The notes under the pieces were generated by a model. It was not told where the DNA came from and did not search any database. It was given only the letters and a program-made list of their open reading frames with translations. Position numbers and translations under genes: made by a program. A DNA stretch of 64,000 nt from positions 69,304 to 133,303 of the forward strand of contig NZ_JOCB01000004.1 of assembly GCF_000718775.1 (NCBI RefSeq), given 5' to 3'. Below are positions 38,959-47,837 of the stretch, in pieces; the stretch's first letter is position 1, and the number at the start of each line of letters is the position of its first letter. The DNA comes from Streptomyces sp. NRRL S-31. Lineage in GTDB: Bacteria; Actinomycetota; Actinomycetes; Streptomycetales; Streptomycetaceae.

Positions 38959-40691
38959 CAGGCGGCCTCCGCTTCCGTCAGCTGGGAGAGCACGATCTCC
39001 CGGTAGGTCTCGTTGGTCGCCATCAGTTCCGCGTGCCGGCCGGAGCCGACCACCCGGCCCTCGTCCAGCACGATGATCCGGTCGGCGTCCCGGATGGTCG
39101 CCACCCGCTGGGCGACGATGACGACGGTCGCCTCGGCGGTCTCCCGGCCCAGTGCGGCGCGCAGGGCCGCGTCGGTGGCGTAGTCGAGCGCCGAGAAGGA
39201 GTCGTCGAAGAGGTAGATCTCCGGGCGCTGCACCAGCGTGCGGGCGATGGCGAGCCGCTGCCGCTGGCCGCCGGAGACATTGGTGCCGCCCTGCGCGATC
39301 GGCGCGTCCAGGCCGCCCTCCAGCTTGCTCACGAAGTCCTTGGCCTGCGCCACCTCCAGCGCGTGCCACAGCTCCTCGTCGGTCGCGTCCGGGTTGCCGT
39401 AGCGCAGGTTGGTGGCGACCGTGCCGGCGAACAGGTACGGCTTCTGCGGCACCAGCCCGACGGTCCGCGCGAGCAGCGCCGGGCCGACCTCCCGTACGTC
39501 GACCCCGTCCACCAGGACCTCGCCGTCGGTGGCGTCGAAGAGCCGCGGGACGAGCCCGAGCAGGGTCGACTTGCCGCTGCCGGTGGAGCCGATCACGGCG
39601 GTCGTCTCGCCCGGCCGGGCCACCAGGTCGACGGACTTCAGCACGGGCTCCTCGGCACCCGGATAGCGGAAGCCCGCTCCCCGGATCTCCAGGTGCCCGT
39701 GCGCGCGCAGCTCGGTGACGGGGGCCACCGGCGGCACGACGCTGGAGTCGGTGCCCAGGACCTCCTGGATGCGCTCGGCACAGACCTCGGCGCGCGGCAC
39801 CATCATGAACATGAAGGTGGCCATCATCACGGACATGACGATCTGCATCAGATAGGCGAGGAACGCGGTCAGGTCGCCGATGGCCATCCGGCCGCTGTCG
39901 ATCCGGTGCGCGCCGAACCACACCACCGCGATGGACGACAGGTTCACCACGGTCATGACGATCGGGAACATCAGGGCGAGCAACCGGCCGGTGGCCAGCT
40001 GCATCTCGGTCAGCTCGGCGTTGGCCTTCCCGAACCGGCCCTGCTCGTAGGTGTCCCGGACGAAGGCGCGGATGACGCGGTTGCCGGTGATCTGCTCGCG
40101 CAGCACCCGGTTCACCGTGTCCAGCCGGACCTGCATCGACCGGAACAGCGGGCGCAGCCGGCGCACGATGAGCGTCACACAGACGCCGAGCACCGGGACC
40201 ACCGCGACCAGTACCCCGGACAGCGGTACGTCCAGGCCGAGGGCCAGCACGATCCCGCCCACGCACATGATGGGCGCCGACACCATCAGGGTGAACGTCA
40301 GCAGGACCAGCATCTGGACCTGCTGCACGTCGTTCGTCGTACGGGTGATGAGCGAGGGCGCCCCGAAGTGACCCACCTCACGCGCGGAGAAGGACTGCAC
40401 CCGGTCGAAGACGGCACCGCGCACGTCCCGGCCGAGCGCGGAGGCGGTGCGGGCGCCGTAGTACACGGCACCGATGTTGCACACGACCTGAGCCAGCGAG
40501 ATGCCGATCATCAGGGCGCCGAAGGACAGGATGTAACCCGTGTCACCCTTCACGACGCCCTCGTCGATGATGTCCGCGTTCAGGGTGGGCAGGTAGAGGG
40601 TGGCGCAGGTCTGGAGGAACTGGAGCACCACCAGGAGGGTGATGGGTTTCTTGTAGGGCCTGAGATAGGTCCGTAGAAGTCGTATGAGCAC
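38958..40691 (-). CDS. ABC exporter half-transporter (heterodimer subunit 1)
   Basis: 577 residues with six helices, starting RLLRTYLRPYKKPITLLVVL, then the ATPase. Walker A is GSTGSGKSTL and the signature is NVSGGQRQRLAIAR. Walker B reads IYLFDDSFSALD, where Asp replaces the catalytic Glu. This makes its own ATP site degenerate, complementing subunit 2. GTG start at 40691. The two genes form a tight operon ending at the shared terminator near 37 kb. No regulator is adjacent. Confidence 0.92.
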   Translation of the reverse strand: MLIRLLRTYLRPYKKPITLLVVLQFLQTCATLYLPTLNADIIDEGVVKGDTGYILSFGALMIGISLAQVVCNIGAVYYGARTASALGRDVRGAVFDRVQSFSAREVGHFGAPSLITRTTNDVQQVQMLVLLTFTLMVSAPIMCVGGIVLALGLDVPLSGVLVAVVPVLGVCVTLIVRRLRPLFRSMQVRLDTVNRVLREQITGNRVIRAFVRDTYEQGRFGKANAELTEMQLATGRLLALMFPIVMTVVNLSSIAVVWFGAHRIDSGRMAIGDLTAFLAYLMQIVMSVMMATFMFMMVPRAEVCAERIQEVLGTDSSVVPPVAPVTELRAHGHLEIRGAGFRYPGAEEPVLKSVDLVARPGETTAVIGSTGSGKSTLLGLVPRLFDATDGEVLVDGVDVREVGPALLARTVGLVPQKPYLFAGTVATNLRYGNPDATDEELWHALEVAQAKDFVSKLEGGLDAPIAQGGTNVSGGQRQRLAIARTLVQRPEIYLFDDSFSALDYATDAALRAALGRETAEATVVIVAQRVATIRDADRIIVLDEGRVVGSGRHAELMATNETYREIVLSQLTEAEAA

Positions 40692-40844
40692 GCTACGTCT
40701 CTCGGAGTCGGCGACAGGGGCCTGGTCGGCTGCCCCTGGCCCCTATCGTCGGACACTCCACCCGCGTTACCCCAACCGATTAACCCGGCGGGGCGCGCGC
40801 CTGCGCCCTTGCTGATGCGCGGTGTTACGCCCCACCGTGTCCGC

Positions 40845-42284
40845 TCACGAGTGGAACGCCCCCGGGTGGGTCTGCTCCCGCACCGCGGTGAACTGCTGCC
40901 GCACCGCCTGCCCGACGGCCAGGTCCTCGCCCGGCTCCAGCACCTGCGCCGCCGCGCCCTGCCAGGCCGGCGGGGTGCGCGGATCGACGGTGCCCTGCGA
41001 CACCCCGAGCGCCCAGGCCGCCTGCCGGGCCGCGCCGATCGCCGCGTAGTCCGCCGGCTGGGGTACGACGACCTGCGCGCCGAACAGCGACGGCGCCGCG
41101 ACCTGTACGGCGGGCAGCTCGGCGGCCGGGCCGAGCAGGAAGATCCGCCGCACCTCCACGCCCCGCCCGCGCAGCACGTCCAGCGCGTCCGCGAGTCCGC
41201 ACAGCATGCCCTCGAACGCCGCCCGCGCCAGGTGCTCGGGCTTCATCGACTCGCGCCGCAGCCCCGAGAGCGTGCCCGCGGTGTGCGGCAGGTTGGGCGT
41301 CCGCTCGCCCTCCAGGTACGGCAGCAGCACCAGCCCGTGCGACCCCGGCGTGGACTTCATCGCCAGCTCCGACAGGCTCTCCAGGTCCGGCAGGCCGAGG
41401 AGTTCGGCGGTGCCGCGCAGGGCGCGCACGGCGTTCAGGGTGGTGACGACCGGCAGGTGCATGCCGGTGGCGTCGGCGAGGGAGGTGATCATCCCGGACT
41501 GGTCGGCGAGCGCCTCGGGGTGCACGGCCATCACGGACCCGGAGGCCCCGAGCGAGACGACCGCGTCCCCCAGGCCGATGCCGAGCCCGAACGCGGCGGC
41601 CATGGTCTCCCCGGTGCCGGCGGAGATCAGCAGCCCCTCCGGGGTCGTACCGGCCGCGTCCGCCGGGCCGATCACCTCCGGCAGCACCGCCTGGTGGCCG
41701 AGCGCCAGCTCGACCAGGTCGGGCCGGTAACCGCCGGTGGCCGCCGACCAGTACCCGGTGCCGGAGGCCCCGCCGCGGTCGGTGGTCCGCCGCACGGGCC
41801 GTCCGAGCAGCTGCCACACCAGCCAGTCGTGGGCCTGGAGGAGCACGGCGGTCCGCTGCGCGTTCTCCGGCTCGTTCTTGGCGAGCCAGCGCAGCTTGGT
41901 GACCGGCTGGGCCGCCTGCGGCACACAGCCGACCGCCTGCGCCCAGGCCCCTCGGCCGCCGAGCGCGTCCACCAGGTCGGCCGCCGCCACCTGGGCGCGC
42001 TTGTCACCGCCGGCCATGGCCGGGCGCACGGTGTTGCCCTGGGCGTCCAGCGCGATCAGCGCGTTCTGTTGCGCGGAGACACCGATGGCCTGCACGCCCT
42101 CCAGCAGACCGCCCCCCGCCGCCTCGCCCAGGGACAGCAGCCAGGCCTGCGGGTCGATGTCACTGGGCCGGCCCTCCACCGGGTGGGGGGCGTACCCCTG
42201 CCGTAGTACGGCACCGGTGTCCGTGTCGCAGACCACGATGCGCGTGAAGTCCGGTGAGCTGTCCAAGCCGGCGACTATCCCCAT
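40845..42284 (-). CDS. FGGY-family carbohydrate kinase (xylulokinase-like)
   Basis: 479-residue sugar kinase with the two-lobe actin/hexokinase fold. N-terminal phosphate loop GIVAGLDSSPDFTRIVVCDT; ISAGTGETMAAAFGLGIGLG and SLGASGSVMAVHPE lie in the C-terminal lobe. Xylulokinases usually carry a GQMHG segment in the substrate pocket; here the equivalent is VSAQQNALIALD, so the sugar may not be xylulose. The last ~60 residues are Ala/Gln-rich and less conserved. Single gene, ATG at 42284, with a 20-bp perfect hairpin upstream that belongs to the preceding gene. Confidence 0.85.
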   Translation of the reverse strand: MGIVAGLDSSPDFTRIVVCDTDTGAVLRQGYAPHPVEGRPSDIDPQAWLLSLGEAAGGGLLEGVQAIGVSAQQNALIALDAQGNTVRPAMAGGDKRAQVAAADLVDALGGRGAWAQAVGCVPQAAQPVTKLRWLAKNEPENAQRTAVLLQAHDWLVWQLLGRPVRRTTDRGGASGTGYWSAATGGYRPDLVELALGHQAVLPEVIGPADAAGTTPEGLLISAGTGETMAAAFGLGIGLGDAVVSLGASGSVMAVHPEALADQSGMITSLADATGMHLPVVTTLNAVRALRGTAELLGLPDLESLSELAMKSTPGSHGLVLLPYLEGERTPNLPHTAGTLSGLRRESMKPEHLARAAFEGMLCGLADALDVLRGRGVEVRRIFLLGPAAELPAVQVAAPSLFGAQVVVPQPADYAAIGAARQAAWALGVSQGTVDPRTPPAWQGAAAQVLEPGEDLAVGQAVRQQFTAVREQTHPGAFHS

Positions 42285-42314
42285 GCCGAGAATTTTGCAG
42301 CATCGCCGGACGTG

Positions 42315-42366
42315 CCTCGGCCGGGGGCGCCCGGTCGCCGCGCGAGCCGGGCGCCCCCGGCCGAGG
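42315..42366 (-). terminator. 20-bp perfect-stem hairpin
   Basis: Arms 42315-42334 and 42347-42366 pair at all 20 positions (CCTCGGCCGGGGGCGCCCGG with its complement) around a 12-base loop. It lies 15 bp after the stop of the small membrane protein gene and 31 bp before the kinase start. It should insulate the two genes. Confidence 0.8.
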
Positions 42367-42380
42367 CCGGAGGGGGTCCC

Positions 42381-42686
42381 TCAGGTGTTGCTGGTGCCCC
42401 AGTCGTCGTCGGCCGCGCCGCCCACGTTGCGCTCCCGCAGGGAGCGGACCCGCTGGGCCACGGACGCGGGGACCCGGTCGCCGACCTTGTCGCCGACCGT
42501 GTGGAGGGCCTTGCCCGCGTAGGTGCGGCCCTGCTGGGCGGCGGTCTCGGCGGTGTTGCGCACCGCCGGGTTCTGGGCGATCTGCCGGGCCGACTTCTTC
42601 AGCTGCTCGTAGCGCTCGCGTCCGGCCCTCGTGCCGAGTACGTAACCGAGGGCCAGTCCGGCGAGGAACGTGAGCCGGTAGCGCAT
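42381..42686 (-). CDS. Small YtxH-like membrane protein
   Basis: 101 residues. One N-terminal hydrophobic helix, RLTFLAGLALGYVLGTRAG, followed by an amphipathic, Ala/Gln/Arg-rich tail (AQNPAVRNTAETAAQQ, VPASVAQRVRSLRERN). The GYVLGTRAGRERYEQLKK transition is the hallmark of YtxH-like proteins common in actinobacteria. Function unknown; several relatives are stress-induced. Monocistronic with its own terminator. Confidence 0.8.
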   Translation of the reverse strand: MRYRLTFLAGLALGYVLGTRAGRERYEQLKKSARQIAQNPAVRNTAETAAQQGRTYAGKALHTVGDKVGDRVPASVAQRVRSLRERNVGGAADDDWGTSNT

Positions 42687-42845
42687 GGCTGCCACCCTTC
42701 CCGATGCGTGAGTCTCTGGTGCGGCGCTGGCGCCGGGGGATACCGATTGGCGGAGCACCCCCCTGCTTGCGCTAATGTATGTGTCGCAGCGAGCGCCCGC
42801 CCCCTGGCGAATACCCAGGTAGGTGCGTTCGATGCAACGAGGCGA

Positions 42846-42918
42846 TCCTCCGTAGCTCAATTGGCAGAGCAGCCGGCTGTTAACCGGCAGGTTACTGGTT
42901 CGAGTCCAGTCGGGGGAG
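42846..42918 (+). tRNA. tRNA-Asn (GTT), copy 1
   Basis: 73-nt cloverleaf: acceptor TCCTCCG with CGGGGGA, T8-A9, D-arm GCTC...GAGC, anticodon stem CCGGC-GCCGG with GTT at 42879-42881, T-arm CTGG-TTCGAGT-CCAG, discriminator G. No encoded CCA. Confidence 0.98.
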
Positions 42919-42924
42919 CTTCGG

Positions 42925-42997
42925 TCCTCCGTAGCTCAATTGGCAGAGCAGCCGGCTGTTAACCGGCAGGTTACTGGTTCGAGTCCAGTCGGGGGAG
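42925..42997 (+). tRNA. tRNA-Asn (GTT), copy 2
   Basis: Base-for-base identical to copy 1, only six bases downstream; anticodon at 42958-42960. Both appear to be co-transcribed and end at the T-tract terminator at 43007. Confidence 0.98.
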
Positions 42998-43006
42998 CGC
43001 TGAACG

Positions 43007-43029
43007 AGGACCCCTCCGGGGTCCTTTTT
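43007..43029 (+). terminator. Intrinsic terminator with T-tract after tRNA-Asn pair
   Basis: AGGACCCC-TCC-GGGGTCCT followed by TTTT, ten bases after the second tRNA-Asn. One of the few classical rho-independent terminators in the window. Confidence 0.9.
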
Positions 43030-43171
43030 CATGTGCCCGGGAACCGCCGCGCCTGCGGGGATGTCCTCGAGGTCATGAGCAGCACGGCGGCCGACCATCC
43101 GAAGCAGGAGATCGTATGAGCGGCTATGCTGCGGCAGACGGCGCGCACACATGTACGCGACACGCCGCTAT

Positions 43172-43245
43172 GGGGCGGTAGCTCAGCCGGTTAGAGCAGC
43201 GGACTCATAATCCGTCGGCCGTGGGTTCGAGTCCCACCCGCCCCA
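43172..43245 (+). tRNA. tRNA with CAT anticodon (Met elongator or Ile2)
   Basis: 74-nt cloverleaf: acceptor GGGGCGG with CCGCCCC, D-arm GCTC...GAGC, anticodon stem CGGAC-... with CAT at 43206-43208, T-arm GTGGG-TTCGAGT-CCCAC, discriminator A. It is not an initiator (normal acceptor pairing). Whether the C34 is modified to lysidine (Ile2) cannot be read from the gene alone. Confidence 0.93.
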
Positions 43246-43259
43246 CCGAAGGGCTTCGG
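43246..43259 (+). terminator. Short hairpin after the CAT tRNA
   Basis: CCGAAG-GG-CTTCGG follows the tRNA directly, with TTTT 13 bases further on. It could end the tRNA transcript. The rest of the 43246-43763 gap holds a weaker GC hairpin near 43400, the promoter at 43628 and no convincing gene. Confidence 0.5.
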
Positions 43260-43627
43260 CGCAGGAACGTTTTCACCTGCGGCGGAGCCGGTTCCCTTGC
43301 CACGCCGAGGGGGCCGCTCGACCGGCCCGGGACCGTTTGCCCGCCCCATCCCGCGCGCCGCGCGGACGCCGCCCGGACGGCCCTGGAGACGCCTCTCCGC
43401 CCGCCCGGCGATCACCCCGGCGGGCGGGCCCCGGCCACGACGAAGGGACCCCGCAGGCCCCCGCTCGCGGACGACCTCGTTGCGCTCCGCGCGCGCCTTT
43501 CCTGACCGGTCGACGAGCGTGCGGCTCTGCCGCTCCCCGTGCCACGGGTTGAAGGCGTCGTCCGCGTCCGTGATGAAGTCGTCCGACGGCTGCGGGACTT
43601 CGGCGAGGGCCGAGATCCGAGGTGTGA

Positions 43628-43655
43628 TTGACCTCTGATCTTGCGCGGCTAAAGT
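43628..43655 (+). promoter_or_regulatory. Strong vegetative promoter of the CapBC cluster
   Basis: TTGACC at 43628-43633, a 16-bp spacer and TAAAGT at 43650-43655: the best sigma-70 match I found in the window. It predicts a start near 43662 and a ~100-nt leader before the first gene. The in-frame GTG at 43656 would lie before the transcript start and is therefore rejected. Confidence 0.7.
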
Positions 43656-43763
43656 GTGCGACGACCGTTCCGGCGCTCAGGGGCGCCTGATGCGAGAGGG
43701 TTTGCTGCCCTGCCCACCGATATACGAGCGCCGCACCGGCCTCGAACCCGCCGACGCGCCGAC

Positions 43764-46034
43764 ATGCCGCTGCTCGGCGGGGTACGCCCGCCGATCGCCT
43801 CGCTCATCGCGCTGCTGCCGGTGATCGCCGCCGTGACCGCGGTCGCCGTCGGCGGTATCCGCGCCGAGCGGGTGCCGCAGGCCGTGGTGGACGGGGAGCG
43901 GCAGATCGCCGCGGACACCGCGCTGTCGGTGGGCACCTCCATCGGCGCCGAGGCGGGCACGGTGCGCCGCACCGTCGAGGCGTACACGGCGACCGGCGAG
44001 GCGACTCCCACGACCGTGCTCAAGGCGCTGGCCTCCGCCCGGAAGCAGGCCCTCGGCAGTGCGCTGCTCGACTCGCGCACCGGCCGTCCGCTGGCGGCCG
44101 ACGGCGAGCCGGTACCGCTGACCGGGGTGGACGTCACAGCGCTGGCGTCCGGTCACGGCGCGATCCCGCCGCGGCTGGTGACCTCGGGCGGCGAGCGGCG
44201 GCTGCTGTACTTCGCGAAGGTCAGGTTCGCCCCGCCGGGTGTGGACGCCAACGAGGACCAGGCCGAGGTCCGCAGCCGGAGCGAGCGGCAGTGGCTGCTG
44301 GTGGTCTCCGGTGCGCTCCCCGCCCTCACGGCCTACGGCGACGGACGCAGCGCCGAAATGCTCGACGCCGTCGGCCATGTGCTCGGCCGGGCCGCCCGCG
44401 GCACGGCGTCGCCGGCCGCGGCCGACAGCGGTCTGCCCGCGGCGGTGGCCCGCGCGGCGAAGAGGCCGGGACACCGGATCGACGCCTCCGCGAGCCTGCC
44501 CCGCACCGATCCGGGCGGCGAACGCACCGTGGTCGGCTGGGCCCAGGTCGCCGCCGCGACCGGCCGCGGCGACACCGATGGCCTCGGCCTGACGGTGCTC
44601 ACCTCCCGCGCGGTGCCCACCGCCACCGCCTCCGCCGACTACACGCGCGTCGCGCTGACGGCCGCGGGGGCGCTGACCGGCCTCGCGCTGCTGCTCGGAT
44701 GGGTACTGCGGCGCACCGTGCAGCGGCCGCTGCTGCGGCTGTACCTGTCCGCGGGCCGCCTGGCCCGGGGCGCGGCCGGGCGCTGGCCCGGCGCGTTCGA
44801 GGAGCTGGCGCGGCCGGTCCCGGTGGACGGCTTCGGGGAGTCGGCCCGGGTCGGGCGGGCGCTGGAGTCGCTGCGCCGGCAACTGCTCGGCGAGAGCGGC
44901 CCGCAGAGCCTCCCGGCGCCTCGCGGACCGGGCTACAGGACACTGACCGTGGCCGCCGTGCTGCTGCTCGCCGGCTGGTCGGTGCCGATGATCTTCCTGC
45001 TGAACCGGGTGGACACCGCGACCGCGGTCCCGGCCGCCGTCGTCGCCGACCAGCAGGCGCGCACCGAGATCGTGTCGAACCGGATCCGTCGGTCGCTCGA
45101 CCAGTCGTACACCGACGTGGGCGAGCTGGCCGCCAGGCTCGCGGGGAAGAGCCGTGCCGCCCGGACCGAGGTGCTGCGGCGCGCTCTCGCCGACCGCGGG
45201 ACGTACCGCTCGCTGTACCTCCTGAACAGCTCCGGCGACATCACGCTGCGGGTGGGTGACACACCGCTGCGCACCAGCGTCCACGTGCCCGGCGGCAGCG
45301 GGATCGCCACCGTCAACACTTCGGGACGCATCCCGGCGATCGTCGCCTACGCCCGGGTCCCGGCCGGCGCCGGCCGGGCCGCGCCGGCCGGGGCGGTCCT
45401 CTTCGGCGAGGTCGACGTGAACGTGCTCAACTCCCTGCTGGCCAGGCCGAAACTGGGCAGCGTCTGGATGACGGACGGCGACGACAAGGTGCTGGCGGCG
45501 AGCGTCGGCTACCGCGCCTTCCAGGCGCTGCCCGACACCGGCCTGACCGGCCTGGCCCGCGCCACCCGCGGTGCCCCGGGCACCGTGGGCAGCGCGAACT
45601 CGGCGGTGCTCGCCTCGTCCGCCGGCCCGTCCGTCGACGCCGCCGCGCCGGTGGCGCAGAGCGGACCGGCGGCCCGCCTCGGCTGGCACGTGGTGACCGC
45701 GGAGCCGGCGGCGGCACTCCGGCTCCCCGCGACACAGGCCCGGCAACGCACCATGGCCGTCGGTATCCTCGGCCTCACGGTGGGAGCGGCCTGCCTGGGC
45801 TGGCTGTACGTCGTGGTGATCCGGCCGCTGCGCGCGGTCGCCCTGGCCGCCGAGCGGCTTGCCGGCGGCGACCGCCGCACGGTGCTGTACCCGGTCTTCC
45901 ACGACGAGGTCGGCTCGGTCGCACGCAGCCTGGAACTGATCCGCCAGGCCCTGGCGCAACGCGGCCGGGCGGGCGGATACGGCCGCGCCGTGATCCCCTC
46001 CCAGTCGCGGTACGAGAACAGAACCCCGTGGTGA
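43764..46034 (+). CDS. Duplicated sensor-like HAMP membrane protein, first gene of CapBC cluster
   Basis: 756 residues built as two similar halves. Each is TM - extracellular domain - TM - HAMP-like coil. TMs lie near 9-30, 296-316, 392-413 and 664-686. The two HAMP-like ends are RPLLRLYLSAGRLARG...GESARVGRALESLRRQL and RPLRAVALAAERLAGG...DEVGSVARSLELIRQAL. The outer domains look Cache-like (GTYRSLYLLNSSGDITLRVG). No kinase, methyl-acceptor or cyclase output follows. The gene has the cluster's own promoter and CapB starts 15 bp after it. It may scaffold or sense for the CapBC synthase in place of CapA. The ATG at 43764 lacks a clear ribosome site. Confidence 0.75.
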   Translation: MPLLGGVRPPIASLIALLPVIAAVTAVAVGGIRAERVPQAVVDGERQIAADTALSVGTSIGAEAGTVRRTVEAYTATGEATPTTVLKALASARKQALGSALLDSRTGRPLAADGEPVPLTGVDVTALASGHGAIPPRLVTSGGERRLLYFAKVRFAPPGVDANEDQAEVRSRSERQWLLVVSGALPALTAYGDGRSAEMLDAVGHVLGRAARGTASPAAADSGLPAAVARAAKRPGHRIDASASLPRTDPGGERTVVGWAQVAAATGRGDTDGLGLTVLTSRAVPTATASADYTRVALTAAGALTGLALLLGWVLRRTVQRPLLRLYLSAGRLARGAAGRWPGAFEELARPVPVDGFGESARVGRALESLRRQLLGESGPQSLPAPRGPGYRTLTVAAVLLLAGWSVPMIFLLNRVDTATAVPAAVVADQQARTEIVSNRIRRSLDQSYTDVGELAARLAGKSRAARTEVLRRALADRGTYRSLYLLNSSGDITLRVGDTPLRTSVHVPGGSGIATVNTSGRIPAIVAYARVPAGAGRAAPAGAVLFGEVDVNVLNSLLARPKLGSVWMTDGDDKVLAASVGYRAFQALPDTGLTGLARATRGAPGTVGSANSAVLASSAGPSVDAAAPVAQSGPAARLGWHVVTAEPAAALRLPATQARQRTMAVGILGLTVGAACLGWLYVVVIRPLRAVALAAERLAGGDRRTVLYPVFHDEVGSVARSLELIRQALAQRGRAGGYGRAVIPSQSRYENRTPW

Positions 46035-46049
46035 AAAGGCGGAATCGGC

Positions 46050-47309
46050 GTGCTCTTCCTCTACGTCGTGCTCCTGCTGTGCTGCGCGGCGCTCCTGGTC
46101 GCCGGAGTCCTGGAGCAGCGGCGGCACTTCGCAGCGCTGGAGCAGATACCGACGCGCGTGCTGGTCAACGGCATCCGCGGCAAGAGTTCGATCACCCGGC
46201 TGTGCGCGGGCGCGCTGCGCGGCGGCGGCCTGGTCACGGTGGCCAAGACCACCGGTACCGCGGCCCGGTTCATCCATCCCGACGCCACCGAGGAGCCCGT
46301 GTACCGTAAGTTCGGCCTCTCCAACCTCGTCGAGCAGATCGGCATCGTGCGACGCGCGGCGGCCTACTGGCCGGACGCGCTGGTGATCGAGTGCATGGCG
46401 GTGACACCGGCGTTGCAGGAGGTCAACCAGGAGAAGCTGGTCCGCTCCACCATCGGCGTGCTGTGCAACGTCCGCGAGGACCACCTGGAGGAGATGGGCC
46501 CGACGCTGGACGACGTGGCCCGCTCGCTCTCCCGCTCGATGCCGGTGGGCGGGGTGTGCGTGACGGCGGAGCAGGACCGGCTGCACATCCTCCAGGAGGA
46601 GGCGGACAAGCGGAACTGCCGTCTGGTCGTGGTCGATCCGGAGTCGGTGACCGACGCCGAGCTGCGCGGTTTCGGCTGGTTCACCTTCAAGGAGAACGTG
46701 GCGATCGCGCTCGCCGTCGCCGAACTGCTCGGCGTGCACCGGCAGACCGCCCTGCGCGGCATGTGGGACGCGCCGCCCGACCCGGGTGTGCTGTCGGTGG
46801 AACGCTACGTGACCCCCGAGGGCAAGCGGCTGCGGTTCGCCAACGTCTTCGCCGCCAACGACCCCGAGTCGACACTGATGAACGTCGAGCGGCTGGAGGA
46901 CCTCGGCGCGATCGGACGGCCGCTCAGCGTGGTCGTCAACTGCCGCCCGGACCGGGTGGAGCGCAACGGCCAGATGGGAGCGCTCCTCTCCGAACTCGCC
47001 CCCGAGACGGTCTTCCTGATCGGCCACCCGACCAAGAGCGCCCAGGACGCCATCCCGGCCGGCTTCACCGGGCTGGTGGTGGACCTCGGCGGTGACCGCC
47101 GCGATCCCGAGGAGCTGACCAAGGCGATCCTCGCGGAACTCGGCCTGGCCTCGTCGCTGGTGGCGATCGGGAACATCCACGGCCAGGGCGAGCGGCTCCT
47201 GGAGTGTCTCGCCCGGTTGCGGCCGGACGACTCCGAGGAGGTGCCCGCCGCCGTGCCCGACGGGGTCCGGGAGCCGCAGAATCCGTACGAGTCCACGAGG
47301 AACCCTTAA
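46050..47309 (+). CDS. capB: Poly-gamma-glutamate synthase subunit CapB/PgsB
   Basis: Mur-ligase-like ATPase that activates glutamate for gamma-linked polymer synthesis at the membrane. 419 residues. One N-terminal TM (LFLYVVLLLCCAALLVAGVL) anchors it. The ATP loop is NGIRGKSSITR (residues 40-50). ECMAVTPALQEVNQEKLVRS, CNVREDHLEEMGPT, ANDPESTLMN and AIGNIHGQGE are all CapB hallmarks. GTG start, and its stop directly abuts the CapC start. Length and motifs fit an intact enzyme. Polymer and stereochemistry of the product are not inferable. Confidence 0.93.
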   Translation: MLFLYVVLLLCCAALLVAGVLEQRRHFAALEQIPTRVLVNGIRGKSSITRLCAGALRGGGLVTVAKTTGTAARFIHPDATEEPVYRKFGLSNLVEQIGIVRRAAAYWPDALVIECMAVTPALQEVNQEKLVRSTIGVLCNVREDHLEEMGPTLDDVARSLSRSMPVGGVCVTAEQDRLHILQEEADKRNCRLVVVDPESVTDAELRGFGWFTFKENVAIALAVAELLGVHRQTALRGMWDAPPDPGVLSVERYVTPEGKRLRFANVFAANDPESTLMNVERLEDLGAIGRPLSVVVNCRPDRVERNGQMGALLSELAPETVFLIGHPTKSAQDAIPAGFTGLVVDLGGDRRDPEELTKAILAELGLASSLVAIGNIHGQGERLLECLARLRPDDSEEVPAAVPDGVREPQNPYESTRNP

Positions 47310-47792
47310 GTGATCCCCGCCCACCTGACCGCACAGACGGCCGCGCTCGGGATCGCCCTCGGGCTGGTCTTCTCGCTCGTCTGCTACCTGACCACCAATC
47401 TCTCGCCCGGCGGGATGATCACGCCGGGCTGGGTCGCCCTCATGCTCGTCACCGACGTCCAGATGGCCGTGCTGACGGTCGGCGTCTCCCTGTTCACGTT
47501 CCTCCTGACGAAGGTCCTGCAACGCAATGTGATCCTCTACGGCAAGAGGCTGTTCGCCGCGGTGGTGCTGTGCGCGGTGATGACGCAGACCACTCTCACG
47601 CTCGCCCTCAGCCACGAGTTCCCGCTGCTGTACACGTCCCAGACGGTCGGCTTCATCGTGCCCGGGCTGATCTCCTACCAACTGGTCCGCCAGCCCCCCG
47701 CGGCCACCCTCATCTCGACCACGGCGGTGACCCTGGTCACGTACGTGGTGCTGGTCGCCGGGCTGCTGCTCGGCGCCCTGCCCACCGGCTGA
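47310..47792 (+). CDS. capC: Poly-gamma-glutamate synthase membrane subunit CapC/PgsC
   Basis: 160 residues, four to five membrane helices. NLSPGGMITPGWVALML and TVGFIVPGLISYQLVRQ are the two signature stretches of CapC. It forms the minimal synthase with CapB and probably the export path. GTG start immediately follows the CapB TAA, so the two are strictly coupled. No CapA or CapE gene follows, unlike Bacillus. Confidence 0.93.
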   Translation: MIPAHLTAQTAALGIALGLVFSLVCYLTTNLSPGGMITPGWVALMLVTDVQMAVLTVGVSLFTFLLTKVLQRNVILYGKRLFAAVVLCAVMTQTTLTLALSHEFPLLYTSQTVGFIVPGLISYQLVRQPPAATLISTTAVTLVTYVVLVAGLLLGALPTG

Positions 47793-47837
47793 ACCACCGG
47801 CGTCCGCCTCCCCCCTCACCCTCAGGAGCCCGGCATC

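Noticed and set aside
42846..43245. tRNA cluster as an integration site for a mobile element
   Set aside because: I found no duplicated tRNA 3' end downstream, no integrase and no plasmid-like genes. The second tRNA-Asn is a full copy, not an att fragment.
43656..43763. Upstream GTG at 43656 as start of the HAMP protein
   Set aside because: It overlaps the predicted promoter -10 and lies before the expected transcript start; the translated stretch is Arg/Pro-rich and unlike a membrane protein N-terminus.
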